Below, piece by piece: positions 8,380 through 17,457 of a stretch of 64,000 nt of DNA. The stretch lies in assembly GCA_963827065.1 (NCBI GenBank), contig CAWGZM010000003.1, forward strand, positions 62,001 to 126,000, in the 5' to 3' direction. Under the pieces are notes generated by a model. That model had not been told where the DNA came from. It saw only the letters and a program-made list of their open reading frames with translations, and did not search any database. Source of the DNA: JACVRW01 sp963827065. GTDB lineage: Bacteria; Actinomycetota; Thermoleophilia; Solirubrobacterales; Thermoleophilaceae. How positions within the stretch are numbered: the stretch's first letter is position 1; every line of letters begins with the position of its first letter. Made by a program: the position numbers and the translations under genes.

Positions 8380-8794
8380 CAGCTACCGCGACATCCCGTC
8401 GTGCGACCCGCTGTTCGAGTTCGGCTTCGGCTTGAGCTACACGACGTTTGAGATGTCGAACCTGCGTCTCAGCCGCGACAGCGTCGGACGCAACGGGAGC
8501 CTGCAGGCGTCGGTCGACGTCTCGAACACGGGCGGGCGCCCGGGTGACGAGGTCGTCCAGCTGTACATCCACGACCCAGTGGCCAGCATCTCGCAACCGG
8601 TCCGCCGCCTGCGCGGGTTCGAGCGCGTGAGGGTGGCCCGGGGCGAGACCCGCACCGTGACGTTCACGCTCGACAAGAGCGACTTTGGCTTCTACGACAA
8701 CAGCGGGGAGTTCGTCGTCGAGCCCGGGCGCATCGATGTCTACGCGGGGAACAGCTCGAGCGCGGACATGAAGAAGTCGTTCGAGGTGAGGTGA
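8380..8794 (+). pseudogene. GH3 beta-glucosidase C-terminal fragment (fibronectin III-like domain)
   Basis: From about 8383 the plus strand encodes YRDIPSCDPLFEFGFGLSY, the conserved end of the GH3 C-terminal catalytic lobe, then a full Fn3-like domain (VSNTGGRPGDEVVQLYIHD, RLRGFERVRVARGETRTV-like, ending in DMKKSFEVR). These are the last ~135 residues of a BglX-type beta-glucosidase, a family of about 700-850 residues. The active-site Asp and the N-terminal TIM barrel are absent. The frame continues upstream only as antisense of the glucoamylase-like gene. It is a truncated relic joined head to head with that gene. Confidence 0.8.
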
Positions 8795-8797
8795 CGA

Positions 8798-8917
8798 TCA
8801 GTTGCGGCTGCGGCGGTCGCGCACCTGCGTGACGACGAGCCAGCCGAGGAAGACGACGACGGGCACGAAATAGGCGATCGTGGTCAGCCAGTGGCCTGCG
8901 TGCGCGATCAGCGTCAC
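8798..8917 (-). CDS. 39-residue single-pass membrane protein
   Basis: A tiny protein starting GTG at 8917 with an AGGAG ribosome site five bases upstream (AGGAGCC-GTG). It has one hydrophobic span (about residues 11-30: LTTIAYFVPVVVFLGWLVVT) and a basic end QVRDRRSRN, placing the C-terminus in the cytoplasm. Small HAGHW-containing one-span proteins of this shape occur in actinobacteria, but I know no function. A longer frame to 9034 exists and is not supported by a ribosome site. Confidence 0.6.
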   Translation of the reverse strand: MTLIAHAGHWLTTIAYFVPVVVFLGWLVVTQVRDRRSRN

Positions 8918-9086
8918 GGCTCCTATGTTCGCAGGACGCGATCGCCGCGGTGCCGGCCGAAGCTCTCCGAGTAGCGGCGCGCCACTCGCTCCATCGTCGC
9001 CTCCTGGGCCGACGCCCTCGTGCTCGATCAGCACGGCTCCTCCTTCAGATCGGAACCGGTCCCGATGCTATGCGCGCTGCGGTAGC

Positions 9087-9893
9087 GTGGGCGCCCTGCA
9101 GCTGGCCGGCTCGACAGTTCTGCTCACCGGCGCGTCGGGGGGATTGGGGCGCGCCATCGCGCATGCGCTCGACGCACGGGGCGCACGGGTGCTGCTAAAC
9201 GGTAGACGTGAGGACGCGCTCGAGGAGATCCGCACGGAGCTCGGCGGTCGCGCCGAGGTGCTGGCTGCGGATCTCGCCGATCCCGGCGCTGCGCTGGCCT
9301 TGGCCGAGCGGGCGGGCGCCGTGGACGCGCTCGTCGCCAATGCCGCGCTGCCGGCCAGCGGGGCGGTCGAGGACTTCACGCACGAGCAGATCGACAGGGC
9401 GCTCGACGTCAACCTGCGGGCTCCGATCCAGCTCACGCGCGCGCTGCTGCCGGGGATGGTCGAGCGCCGGCACGGCCACCTCGTCTTCGTGTCCTCGCTG
9501 TCCGGCAAGGTCGCCTCGAGCGGCTCATCGATCTACTCGGCCACGAAGTTCGGCCTGCGCGGGTTCGCCTCGGGCGTGCGCGAGGACGTGCACGGCACGG
9601 GGGTCGGCGTGACGGTCGTGTTCCCGGGCTTCATCGCGGGCGCCGGGATGTACGCCGACACGGGTGTGCGGCTCCCGCGCGGCGTGGCCCTGCGCACCCC
9701 CGATCAGGTCGCGGCGGCGGTGGTGCGCGGGATCGAGGAGGGTCGCGACGAGATCGACGTGGCGCCGCTCAGCCTGCGCGCCGGGGTGCTCGCGTCGTCG
9801 ATCGCCCCGAGGGCCGCCGCCGCGCTCCAGCGCCGCCTCGGCTCCGACCGGATCGCCGCCGAGATGGCGGACGCCCAGCGCGACAAGCGCTAG
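9087..9893 (+). CDS. Short-chain dehydrogenase/reductase (SDR)
   Basis: A 268-residue classical SDR. The cofactor motif is TGASGGLG (14-21), the adenine-side motif is ADLAD (61-65), the structural motif is VANAA, and the catalytic Ser-Tyr-Lys are S136/S137, Y150 and K154 (YSATK). The Arg in NGRRED after the second strand suggests NADP(H) preference (inference). I start at GTG 9087 (VGALQLAGSTVLL) because the upstream frame has no family-like sequence. It is convergent with the TetR gene, sharing CTAG. Confidence 0.88.
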   Translation: MGALQLAGSTVLLTGASGGLGRAIAHALDARGARVLLNGRREDALEEIRTELGGRAEVLAADLADPGAALALAERAGAVDALVANAALPASGAVEDFTHEQIDRALDVNLRAPIQLTRALLPGMVERRHGHLVFVSSLSGKVASSGSSIYSATKFGLRGFASGVREDVHGTGVGVTVVFPGFIAGAGMYADTGVRLPRGVALRTPDQVAAAVVRGIEEGRDEIDVAPLSLRAGVLASSIAPRAAAALQRRLGSDRIAAEMADAQRDKR

Positions 9894-10459
9894 TCCGCCA
9901 GCACGCGCCGGGCCAGCAGCGACAGGTCCTCCGCGATCCTCCGCGCCGGCACGCCGCTCGCGCGCTGGTGAGCGAAGACGTCGGGTGCGAGCGGCGCGAG
10001 CAGGGCGTCCACAAGGGCGCGGTTAGAGCCGAGGCCGGCGTCGTCCAGCAACGTACCCACGTGCAGCGCCCAGGCCGCGTAGGCGCCGGTCTCGTACCGG
10101 CGCCCGCCGGTCTCGCCGGCGAGCGCCAGGTGGCCGTGGCGCTCGAGCAGCCGGACCATTGCTCGGTAGAAGGCCGCCAGGCGTTCCGCCGGGGGCGCCC
10201 CGGGGCCGAGCGGAGGAGGGCCGCGCAACAGCCGCTCCTGGAGCGCGCGCTCGTGCTCGTCGAGCAGGGCCGCTGCGATCGAGGCGACGTCGGGATAGCG
10301 GCGGTAGAGGGTTCCCTTGCCGACGCCCGCGGCGCCGGCAATCGCCTCCATCGTGACGTCGCGGCCACCGCTCTCGGCGAACAGCCGCCCGGCCGCGTCC
10401 AGCACGCGGGTGCGGTTGCGCGCCGCATCGGCGCGTTCGTGAGCAAGCGGCAGCTCCAC
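9890..10459 (-). CDS. TetR-family transcriptional repressor
   Basis: A 189-residue TetR-type regulator. Residues ~12-58 form the HTH, including the recognition part GVGKGTLYRRYPD; the rest is a ligand-binding helical domain ending in an LSLLARRVLAD-type helix. The GTG start at 10459 lies 6 bases after a TAGAAT -10 box, so its mRNA is probably leaderless. It is divergent from a DMT-type exporter, and the 88-base space contains two copies of GGACGNTNNGTCC, the kind of palindrome TetR dimers bind. It most likely represses itself and the exporter until a ligand (probably an exported compound) binds. Confidence 0.9.
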   Translation of the reverse strand: MELPLAHERADAARNRTRVLDAAGRLFAESGGRDVTMEAIAGAAGVGKGTLYRRYPDVASIAAALLDEHERALQERLLRGPPPLGPGAPPAERLAAFYRAMVRLLERHGHLALAGETGGRRYETGAYAAWALHVGTLLDDAGLGSNRALVDALLAPLAPDVFAHQRASGVPARRIAEDLSLLARRVLAD

Positions 10460-10465
10460 AGCTCG

Positions 10466-10471
10466 ATTCTA
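10466..10471 (-). promoter_or_regulatory. -10 box of the TetR gene (leaderless)
   Basis: TAGAAT on the minus strand ends 6 bases before the GTG start at 10459, so transcription should begin at or next to the start codon. The left operator at 10482-10496 covers the position of its -35 element. Confidence 0.5.
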
Positions 10472-10481
10472 AATCACTAAG

Positions 10482-10496
10482 CGGACGATTCGTCCG
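10482..10496. promoter_or_regulatory. TetR-type operator O1
   Basis: CGGACGATTCGTCCG is a perfect palindrome with 7-base arms and a 1-base centre. Its core GGACGNTNNGTCC is the same as in O2, and the two centres are 33 bp apart (three helical turns). It overlaps the predicted -35 zone of both divergent genes. Confidence 0.7.
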
Positions 10497-10504
10497 GTTA
10501 TCGC

Positions 10505-10510
10505 TACAGT
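10505..10510 (+). promoter_or_regulatory. -10 box of the exporter gene
   Basis: TACAGT lies between the two operators; transcription would begin about 7 bases on, inside O2. AGGAG at 10537-10541 is the ribosome site for the ATG at 10548, so this transcript has a short leader. Confidence 0.45.
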
Positions 10511-10533
10511 CAAGTGGACGCTCAGTCCACTTG
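10511..10533. promoter_or_regulatory. TetR-type operator O2
   Basis: A perfect inverted repeat with 9-base arms CAAGTGGAC/GTCCACTTG and a 5-base centre, sharing the GGACGNTNNGTCC core with O1. It spans the expected transcription start of the exporter, so a bound repressor would block initiation. Confidence 0.75.
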
Positions 10534-10547
10534 AACAGGAGTCGACC

Positions 10548-11477
10548 ATGGAGGCACTCGCACTACCGTTCCTGCTCCTCGTCGGAAGCCTGCTGGCGCT
10601 GCAGGCCGCGGCGAACGTCCAGCTCTCGGCCGCGATGGCGAGCCCGTTCGGCGCCTCCACGCTGCAGCTGGGGATCGGCGCCGGGCTGCTGTTGCTGCTA
10701 GCCGCGCTGGGTGGGTCGCTCGGCGCGTTCGACCTGCTCGGCGAGGCGGAGCCCTGGGAGCTCGCCGGCGGGCTGGGCAGCGCCCTCTACATCACCTCGG
10801 GGATCCTCCTGTTCCCGCGGCTGGGCGCACTGGTGACGGTGGGGCTCTGGATCGCGGGCCAGATGCTCGCCTCGCTGGCGCTCGACGGCTTCGGATGGCT
10901 GGGCGTGGAACCCGACTCGCTTGGGATCACAGAGCTCGCCGGCGCCGTGGCGGTGTTGACCGGCGCGGCGCTGATCGTGCGCGCCCAGGCGGAGGGTACG
11001 GCGGCGCGCCTCCTGCCCGGCGCCGGCGGCGGCTGGCCGCTGCTCGGGCTGCTCGCCGGAGCGGCCCTGCCGGTCCAGGGAGCCGTCAACGCCGAGTTGC
11101 GCGCCGACCTCGACGCACCGCTCGCGGTCGGCGCGCTCTCGTTCCTGGTCGCCACCGCGTCAATGGGACTGCTGCTGGCGGCCTCGCTCGCGCGCGCGGC
11201 AGCGCAGCGCCCGCGGCTCGCTCCGCTTCGCTGCGTCCCCTGGTGGGGCTGGCTCGGCGGCCTCGTGGGCGCAACCTACGTGACGGCGGTGTTCTCGCTG
11301 ATCCCCGAGATCGGCGCGGCGGCGACGATCGCGCTGACGGTCGGCGGCCAGCAGATCGCCTCGGTGTTCGTCGACCGCCATGGCCTGTTCCGGTTGCCGC
11401 GCCGGCCCGTGTCGGGCCTGCGGCTGGCGGCGGTCGGCGCCCTGCTGACGGGCGTGGCGCTGATCCAGCTGGCGTAG
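10548..11477 (+). CDS. DMT-superfamily transporter (YdcZ/DUF606-like, two halves)
   Basis: A 309-residue integral membrane protein with about ten hydrophobic spans in two related halves, each starting with a Q-N-A motif (QAAANVQLSAAM near 20; VQGAVNAELRADL near 180) as in duplicated DUF606/YdcZ proteins. It also has paired LFPRLGALVTVGLWIAGQM and IPEIGAAATIALTVGGQQ segments. The family is thought to export small molecules; the substrate is unknown. It is controlled by the adjacent TetR protein through O1/O2 (inference from operators). AGGAG precedes the ATG by 6 bases. Confidence 0.85.
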   Translation: MEALALPFLLLVGSLLALQAAANVQLSAAMASPFGASTLQLGIGAGLLLLLAALGGSLGAFDLLGEAEPWELAGGLGSALYITSGILLFPRLGALVTVGLWIAGQMLASLALDGFGWLGVEPDSLGITELAGAVAVLTGAALIVRAQAEGTAARLLPGAGGGWPLLGLLAGAALPVQGAVNAELRADLDAPLAVGALSFLVATASMGLLLAASLARAAAQRPRLAPLRCVPWWGWLGGLVGATYVTAVFSLIPEIGAAATIALTVGGQQIASVFVDRHGLFRLPRRPVSGLRLAAVGALLTGVALIQLA

Positions 11478-11479
11478 CT

Positions 11480-14400
11480 CTACATCGACGGCCGCTGGGC
11501 GGAGCTATCGGGCTCGAGCTTGTCGTGCTCGAGGTCGAGCGCCACGCGCACGATGCGCGCCTGCTCGCGCTTGTGGGCGGCCGAGTAGCCCTCGCCCGGC
11601 GCGGCCCGCAGCTGGCGCCCGACGTAGTCGTACGCGAGCCGCTCCGGCAGGATGCTCGCCATCCGCCGGCGCATGAAGGCGCGCGCTCCCATGTTGCGCG
11701 GCTCCTCCTGCACCCAGACGACGCGCTCGAGGTTCGGATAGCTCTCGAGCAGCTCGATCAGCTCCGTCTCGGGGAACGGGTAGAGCTGCTCGACGCGCGC
11801 CACCGCGATGTGATCCTGCTGCTCGCGGTCCTCGTGGGCGGCGATGTCGTAGTAGATCTTGCCCGAGCACAGCACGAGCTTGGTCACGCGCTCGCGGTCG
11901 GTGTCGCCGTCGAAGCGCGGGTCGTCGATGACGCGCTCAAAGCTTCCGTCGGCGAGCTCCTCGAGCGTCGAGGTGGCGGCCGGGAGCCGCAGGAGGCTCT
12001 TCGGAGTCATCACGATCAGCGGGCGCGCCTTCGACACGAGCGCCTGGCGGCGCAGCAGATGGAAGTACTGCGCCGGCGTCGTGACGTTGGCCACGCGCAT
12101 GTTCCCCTCGGCGGCCGCCTGCAGGAAGCGCTCGAGGCGCGCGCTCGAGTGCTCGGGACCGGAGCCCTCGTAGCCGTGCGGCAGCAACAGCGATATGCGC
12201 GTCGTCTGGCCCCACTTGGCGAGGCCGGAGACCAGGAACTGGTCGACCACCACCTGCGCCGAGTTGACGAAGTCGCCGAACTGCGCCTCCCAGAGGACGA
12301 GCGCATCGGGCGCCTGGACGGAGTAGCCGTACTCGAAGCCGACGCAGGCCTGTTCGGACAGGGGGCTGTTGTGCAGCTCGAAGGGCGCGTTGGCGTCGCG
12401 CAGATGCTGGAGCGGAGTCCAGCGCTCGCCGGTCTCGGCGTCGTGCAGGACCGCATGGCGCTGGCTGAAGGTGCCGCGCTCGGTGTCCTGGCCCGTCAGC
12501 CGCACCGGCACGCCGAGCGCGAGCAGCGATGCGAACGCGAGCGCCTCGGCGTGCGCCCAGTCGATCGTCGCGCCCTCCTCGAACACCGCCCGGCGGCGCT
12601 CGAGGAAGGGCTTCAGCTTGCGGTGCACCGTGAACCCTTCCGGCACGCGCAGCAGCTGCTCGCCAAGCGCGCGCAGCGTGTCCTCGGCCACGGTCGTGCG
12701 CGGCTCGCGACTCATCGTCCGGTCGAGCTCGATCTCGCCGGTCTCCGGCGGGCCGCCCATCGACTGCTTGAGCTCCTCGTGAGCCTCGCCGACCTTCGCG
12801 TAGGTCTCATCGGCCATCCGCTGCGCTTCCTCCGCACTGACGATGCCCTCCGCCTCGAGCCGCTCGGCGTAGAGCTTGCGCACCGGCGGGTGCTGCTTGA
12901 TGAGCTCGTACATCTGCGGCTGCGTGTAGGCGGGCTCATCGGTCTCGTTGTGGCCGAAGCGCCGGTAGCCGATCAGGTCGACGAGCGCGTCGCGGCCGAA
13001 GGTCTGGCGGAAGTCGGTCGCGAGCCGGACCGCCGAAATGCAGGCCTCCACGTCGTCGGCGTTCACGTGGATGATCGGGATGTCGTAGCCCTTCGCCGGG
13101 TCGGAGGCATAGCGCGTCGAGCGGCTCTCCTCCGGGTCGGTGGTGAAGCCGAGCTGGTTGTTGGCGATCACGTGGATGGTGCCGCCGGTGCTGTAGCCGG
13201 GCAGCGCCTGCAGGTTGAGGGTCTCGGCGACGATGCCCTGTCCCGGGAAGGCGGCGTCGCCGTGGATCAGGACCGGCACGACCGCGTTGGTGTCGTGCGT
13301 GAGCTCGCGCGCCTTGCGGATCGTCTGATCGGCGCGGGCGCGTCCCTCGATCACCGGGTTGACGTATTCGAGGTGGCTCGGGTTGGGCGAGAGCGTGACC
13401 GTCACGCCGCGCCCGCTGCTGGTCGCGTAGGTGCCGCTCGCGCCGTAGTGGTACTTGACGTCGCCGGTGCCGCCCTCAGGCGCGGCGGTGTCGACGGAGA
13501 GCGTCTGCTCGCCCTCGAACTCGGCCAGGATCGCCTCGTAGGGCCGGCCGACCGTGTGGGCGAGCACGTTGAGACGGCCGCGGTGAGCCATGCCGAGCAC
13601 GACCTCGCGGGCCCCCTCCGCCGAGGTCAGCTCGATCACCTCGTCGAGCATCGGGACGAGCGTGTCGAGGCCCTCGATCGAGAACTGCTTCTTGCCGAGG
13701 AACGCCTTGTGCAGGTAGTTCTCGAGCGCCTCGACCTCGGACAGCCGCTGCAGCAGCCTGCGCTTCGCGTCGTCGGGGAGCGGCTCGCGATAGCGGCCGC
13801 ACTCGATCGCCTGGCGCAGCCAAACGCGCTGCTCGTGGTCGGAGATGTGCTCGATCTCGTACGCGATCGTGCCCGTGTAGGTCTCGCGCAGCTCGGGCAG
13901 CGCCTCGGCGAAGGTGTCGCCCGGGACGGCCACGCGCAGCACCGAGGCGGGGATGCGGCGCATGAGCTCGTCGTTCAGGTTGACCGTGGCGGGGTCGAGG
14001 GCCGGGTCGCCGACCGGCGCCGAGCCGAGCGGATCGAGGCGGGCGGCGAGGTGCCCGTGCATGCGGTGCGCCTTAACGACCGAGGTGGCCGCCTGCACGG
14101 CCTGCAGCAGCGCCGCGTCGGCGACGGGCCCGGCCGCGGGGACCGCGGCGGCCGGCACGGGCTCGGCGGCGGTGACCGCCGCCTCGCTCGCCGGTCCCTG
14201 CGCTACGCCCGACAGCCCAAGCGCCTCGAAGACGCCCTCGTAGAAGCCGTCCTCGCCCTGCAGCAGGTCGTCTATCCGGCGCAGGAAGGCGCCCGACTCA
14301 GCGCCCTGGATGACGCGATGGTCGTAGGTGCTCGTCATCGTCATGACCTTCTGGATGCCGAGCTCCGAGAGCTTGTCGGGATCGACCGCCGTGAGGCCGG

Positions 14401-15816
14401 GCGGGTAGCCGATTGCGCCGGTGGCGACGATCGTGCCCTGGCCGGGCATCAGCCGCGGCACGCTCGCGACCGTCCCGATGCCACCGGGGTTCGTGAGCGT
14501 GATGTTGGCACCCTGGTAGGCGTCCGGCTGGAGCGTGTTGTCGCGCGCGCCCGCCACGAGCTCGTCGTAGCGCGCGGCGAAGGTCGTGAAGTCCATCTCG
14601 CTCGCGTCGCGCAGCACCGGCACGACGAGCGAGCGCGTGCCGTCCTTGCGCTCGACGTCCACGGCAAGGCCGAGGCTCGTGCTCCCCGGCACGACGCGCT
14701 GTGGCTTGCCGTCCTGCTCCGCGTAGCCGTGTCCCATGACCGGCATGTCGCGGGCCGCCTGGACGATCGCCCAGGCGATCAGGTGGGTGAACGAGAGCTT
14801 CTTGCCGCTTCCCTTCAGCTCACGGCGGCGGCCGTCGAGCACGTCGACAGGCAGCGTCCGGAAGCTCGTGGCCGTCGGGATCGAGCGGCTGTCGTTCATG
14901 AACTTGACGAGCGTCGCCGCGGGGCCGCGGATCGGCGTGGTCTCGCCGGCGCCGGCGCCGGGCGCGGGCTGCGGAGCGGCAGGCGCGCCGTTGCCCTCCA
15001 CCGCCGCGAGCACGTCCTCCTTCGTTACCCGCCCACGCGGGCCGGTGCCCGGAATCGAGTCGACGTCGACGCCGTGGGCGCTCGCGATCCGGCTCGCCAC
15101 CGGGGTCGCGTTGCCGCCGTTGCCGGAGGCGGCCGGTGCCGCTGCCGCCGGCTCGGCGGGCTCGGCTGCGGGCTGGACCGGGCCGTTCGTAGCGGCCGCG
15201 GGCGCCCCAGCGCCCGCGGCGATCCGGCACAGGACCGAGCCGACGCTCACCGTCGCGTCCGCGTCCACGAGGATCTCCTTGACGGTCCCGGCCACGGGGG
15301 AGGGCAGCTCGGCGTCGACCTTGTCGGTCGAGATCTCGACGAGCGGGTCGTCGACGGCGACCGTGTCGCCGGGCGCGACGCGCCACTCGAGCACGGTGCC
15401 CTCGGCGACCGAGTCGCCCATCTCCGGGAAGGCGACGTCGACGAGCTCGCCCTCGGTGGCCGGCTCGGGCTGAGGCTCCTCGGCGGCCTCGGGCTGCGGG
15501 CTCCTCCGCGGCGGCGGCTCGTCGCGGCGGGCTCGTCCGGCTCGGTCGCGGCCGGCGCCTCGCCGTTCGTGTCGATCTCGCCTAGGACGGCGCCGACCTG
15601 AACGGTCGAGTCCGGCTCGGCGAGGATCTTCACCAGCGTCCCGGCGGCCGGGGAGGGCACCTCGGCATCGACCTTGTCGGTGGAGATCTCGACGAGCGGC
15701 TCGTCTGCCTCCACGCGATCGCCAACCTGCTTCAGCCACTCGAGGACGGTGCCCTCGGTGACCGACTCGCCCATCTGGGGCATGGTTATCTGCACGGTCG
15801 CTGCCCGCGTGGCCAT
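11480..15816 (-). CDS. kgd: Fused 2-oxoglutarate dehydrogenase E2-E1 (Kgd-type) with two lipoyl domains; frameshifted in this sequence
   Basis: The intended product is about 1,445 residues and oxidatively decarboxylates 2-oxoglutarate to succinyl-CoA in the TCA cycle. Domains in order: lipoyl 1 (15816 to ~15590), lipoyl 2 (~15450-15220), both with the lipoylated Lys in EISTDKVDAE; peripheral-subunit-binding domain (~15115-15000, GPRGRVTKEDV); E2-like succinyltransferase (~14950-14220, with DHRVIQGAESG); and E1 thiamine-diphosphate domain (~14170-11480, with HRGRLNVLAH, GDAAFPGQG and ANNQLGF). Lipoyl 1 is in a different frame from the rest. The total length is 4,337 bases, one short of a multiple of three, and the shift falls in the linker near 15500-15530. 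It is either a sequencing error in a GC run or a real lesion. Mycobacterial Kgd lacks the lipoyl domains. Confidence 0.88.
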
Positions 15817-15869
15817 CCGAACCTCAACTGTAGCCCGGCCGCGGCGCGTCGGCGGATACGGTGGCCAGC

Positions 15870-17438
15870 ATGCAGGCGAGCCGGCTCAAGTTCTGGGGCT
15901 GGGGCCGCGAGGACCAGCAGCCCCCGCACGAGCAGGTGCACGCGCTCGCGACGCAGTCGCGGGCCCATCTGGGCTTCGCCGCGGCGGACGTGGAGCGCCC
16001 GGTGGAGCTCGCCGACCTGGAGCTCCCGCCGCCCCGGATCGAGCCGCCTCGGTCGCTGAGCGCCATCTGCCGCAGCGATCCCTACGAGCGGGCCGCGCAC
16101 GCCTACGGCAAGTCCTACCGCGACGTCGTGCGCGCGTTCCGGGGTCGCTTCGACCACCTGCCAGACGTGGTCGCACACCCGGCCGGCGAGTCCGACCTGG
16201 AGGCGCTCCTCGACTGGTGCGAGAGCGCCGGCGCGGCCGCCATCCCGTTCGGAGGCGGCACGAGCGTGGTGGGCGGGGTCGAGCCGGCGGTGGGCGACGA
16301 CTACGCGGGCGTCGTGACGATCGACCTCAAGCGGCTCGATCGCGTTCTCGAGGTGGACCCGGTGTCGCAGGCGGCCCGCATCCAGGCGGGCGCCACCGGT
16401 CCGCGGCTCGAGGAGCAGCTGCGCGAGCACGGCCTGACGCTGCGTCACTACCCGCAGTCGTTCGAGTACTCGACGCTCGGCGGCTGGATCGCCACGCGCG
16501 CGGGCGGGCATTTCGCGACGCTCGGCACTCACATGGACGACTTCGTCGAATCGGTGCGGGCGCTCACGCCACGCGGAATCTGGGAGAGCCGGCGCCTGCC
16601 GGGCTCCGGTGCGGGACCGAGCCCGGATCGGATGCTGATCGGCTCCGAGGGCATCCTCGGAGTGATCACCGAGGCCTGGGTGCGCGTGCGCGAGCGGCCG
16701 CGCTTCAGGGCCTCGGCCACGGTCACGTTCGGCTCCCTCGCCGCCGGCGCAGAGGCGGTGAGGGCACTCGCCCAATCCGGGCTTCACCCCTCCAACTGCA
16801 GGCTGCTCGACCCGGGCGAGGCGGCGCTCACCGGCGCCGCGCCGGAGGGGAGGGCGCTGCTCGTGCTCGGCTTCGAGTCGGCCGATCACCCGCTCGACGC
16901 CTGGATGGCTCGCGCGGCCGAGCTCTGCCGTGACCACGGGGGCGAGCTCTCGGAGGGGCGGCGCGACAGCGCAGCCGACACTTGGCGCGACGCCTTCCTG
17001 CAGATGCCCTACCTGCGCGACACGCTCATCGCGGGCGGCATCTTCGCCGAGACCTTCGAGACGGCCATCACCTGGGATCGCTTCGAGGACTTCGTCGAGG
17101 GCGTCCGCTCGCGCGCGCTCGAAGCGCTCGGCGAGGGGAGCGTCACTTGCCGGCTGACGCACGTCTATCCGGACGGCGCGGCGCCCTACTTCACGGTGCT
17201 CGCCCCGGCCCGGCGCGGCGACGAGCTGGCCCAGTGGGAGGAGGTCAAGGCGGCCGCCTCGGAGGCGATCCTCGCCGCCGGCGGGACGATCACCCACCAC
17301 CACGCGGTCGGACGCGACCACCGCCGCTGGTACGACCGCCAGCGTCCCGAGCCGTTCGCGGCGGCGCTGCGGGCGGCGAAGGGCGCTGTCGACCCCGCGG
17401 GGATGCTCAACCCGGGCGTGCTCATCGACCCGTCCTAG
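15870..17438 (+). CDS. FAD-binding oxidase, alkyldihydroxyacetonephosphate synthase-like
   Basis: A 522-residue FAD-linked oxidase of the VAO/GlpC-D-like family. It has the PP-loop FAD motif PFGGGTSVVGGVEP (about 125-138), a second FAD segment HYPQSFEYSTLGGWIATRAGGH, GSEGILGVIT, and a C-terminal THHHAVGRDH (about 470-480) that matches the His-rich active-site motif of alkyl-DHAP synthases. A role in ether-lipid synthesis is possible; bacterial relatives also oxidise D-2-hydroxyacids or glycolate, so the substrate is open. A GTG at 15861 could also be the start. It is divergent from kgd with about 50 bases between. Confidence 0.85.
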   Translation: MQASRLKFWGWGREDQQPPHEQVHALATQSRAHLGFAAADVERPVELADLELPPPRIEPPRSLSAICRSDPYERAAHAYGKSYRDVVRAFRGRFDHLPDVVAHPAGESDLEALLDWCESAGAAAIPFGGGTSVVGGVEPAVGDDYAGVVTIDLKRLDRVLEVDPVSQAARIQAGATGPRLEEQLREHGLTLRHYPQSFEYSTLGGWIATRAGGHFATLGTHMDDFVESVRALTPRGIWESRRLPGSGAGPSPDRMLIGSEGILGVITEAWVRVRERPRFRASATVTFGSLAAGAEAVRALAQSGLHPSNCRLLDPGEAALTGAAPEGRALLVLGFESADHPLDAWMARAAELCRDHGGELSEGRRDSAADTWRDAFLQMPYLRDTLIAGGIFAETFETAITWDRFEDFVEGVRSRALEALGEGSVTCRLTHVYPDGAAPYFTVLAPARRGDELAQWEEVKAAASEAILAAGGTITHHHAVGRDHRRWYDRQRPEPFAAALRAAKGAVDPAGMLNPGVLIDPS

Positions 17439-17457
17439 CGCTGCGAGTATTGCCGCC

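Noticed and set aside
937..12000. A novel defence or mobile island
   Set aside because: Genes here are metabolic or regulatory with uniform GC; no integrase, toxin, nuclease cluster or composition break was seen.
10895..15601. Very long plus-strand open frame antisense to the E2-E1 gene
   Set aside because: It is a high-GC shadow: low-complexity Arg/Ala/Gly/His composition, no domains, and it exactly mirrors a well-supported gene.
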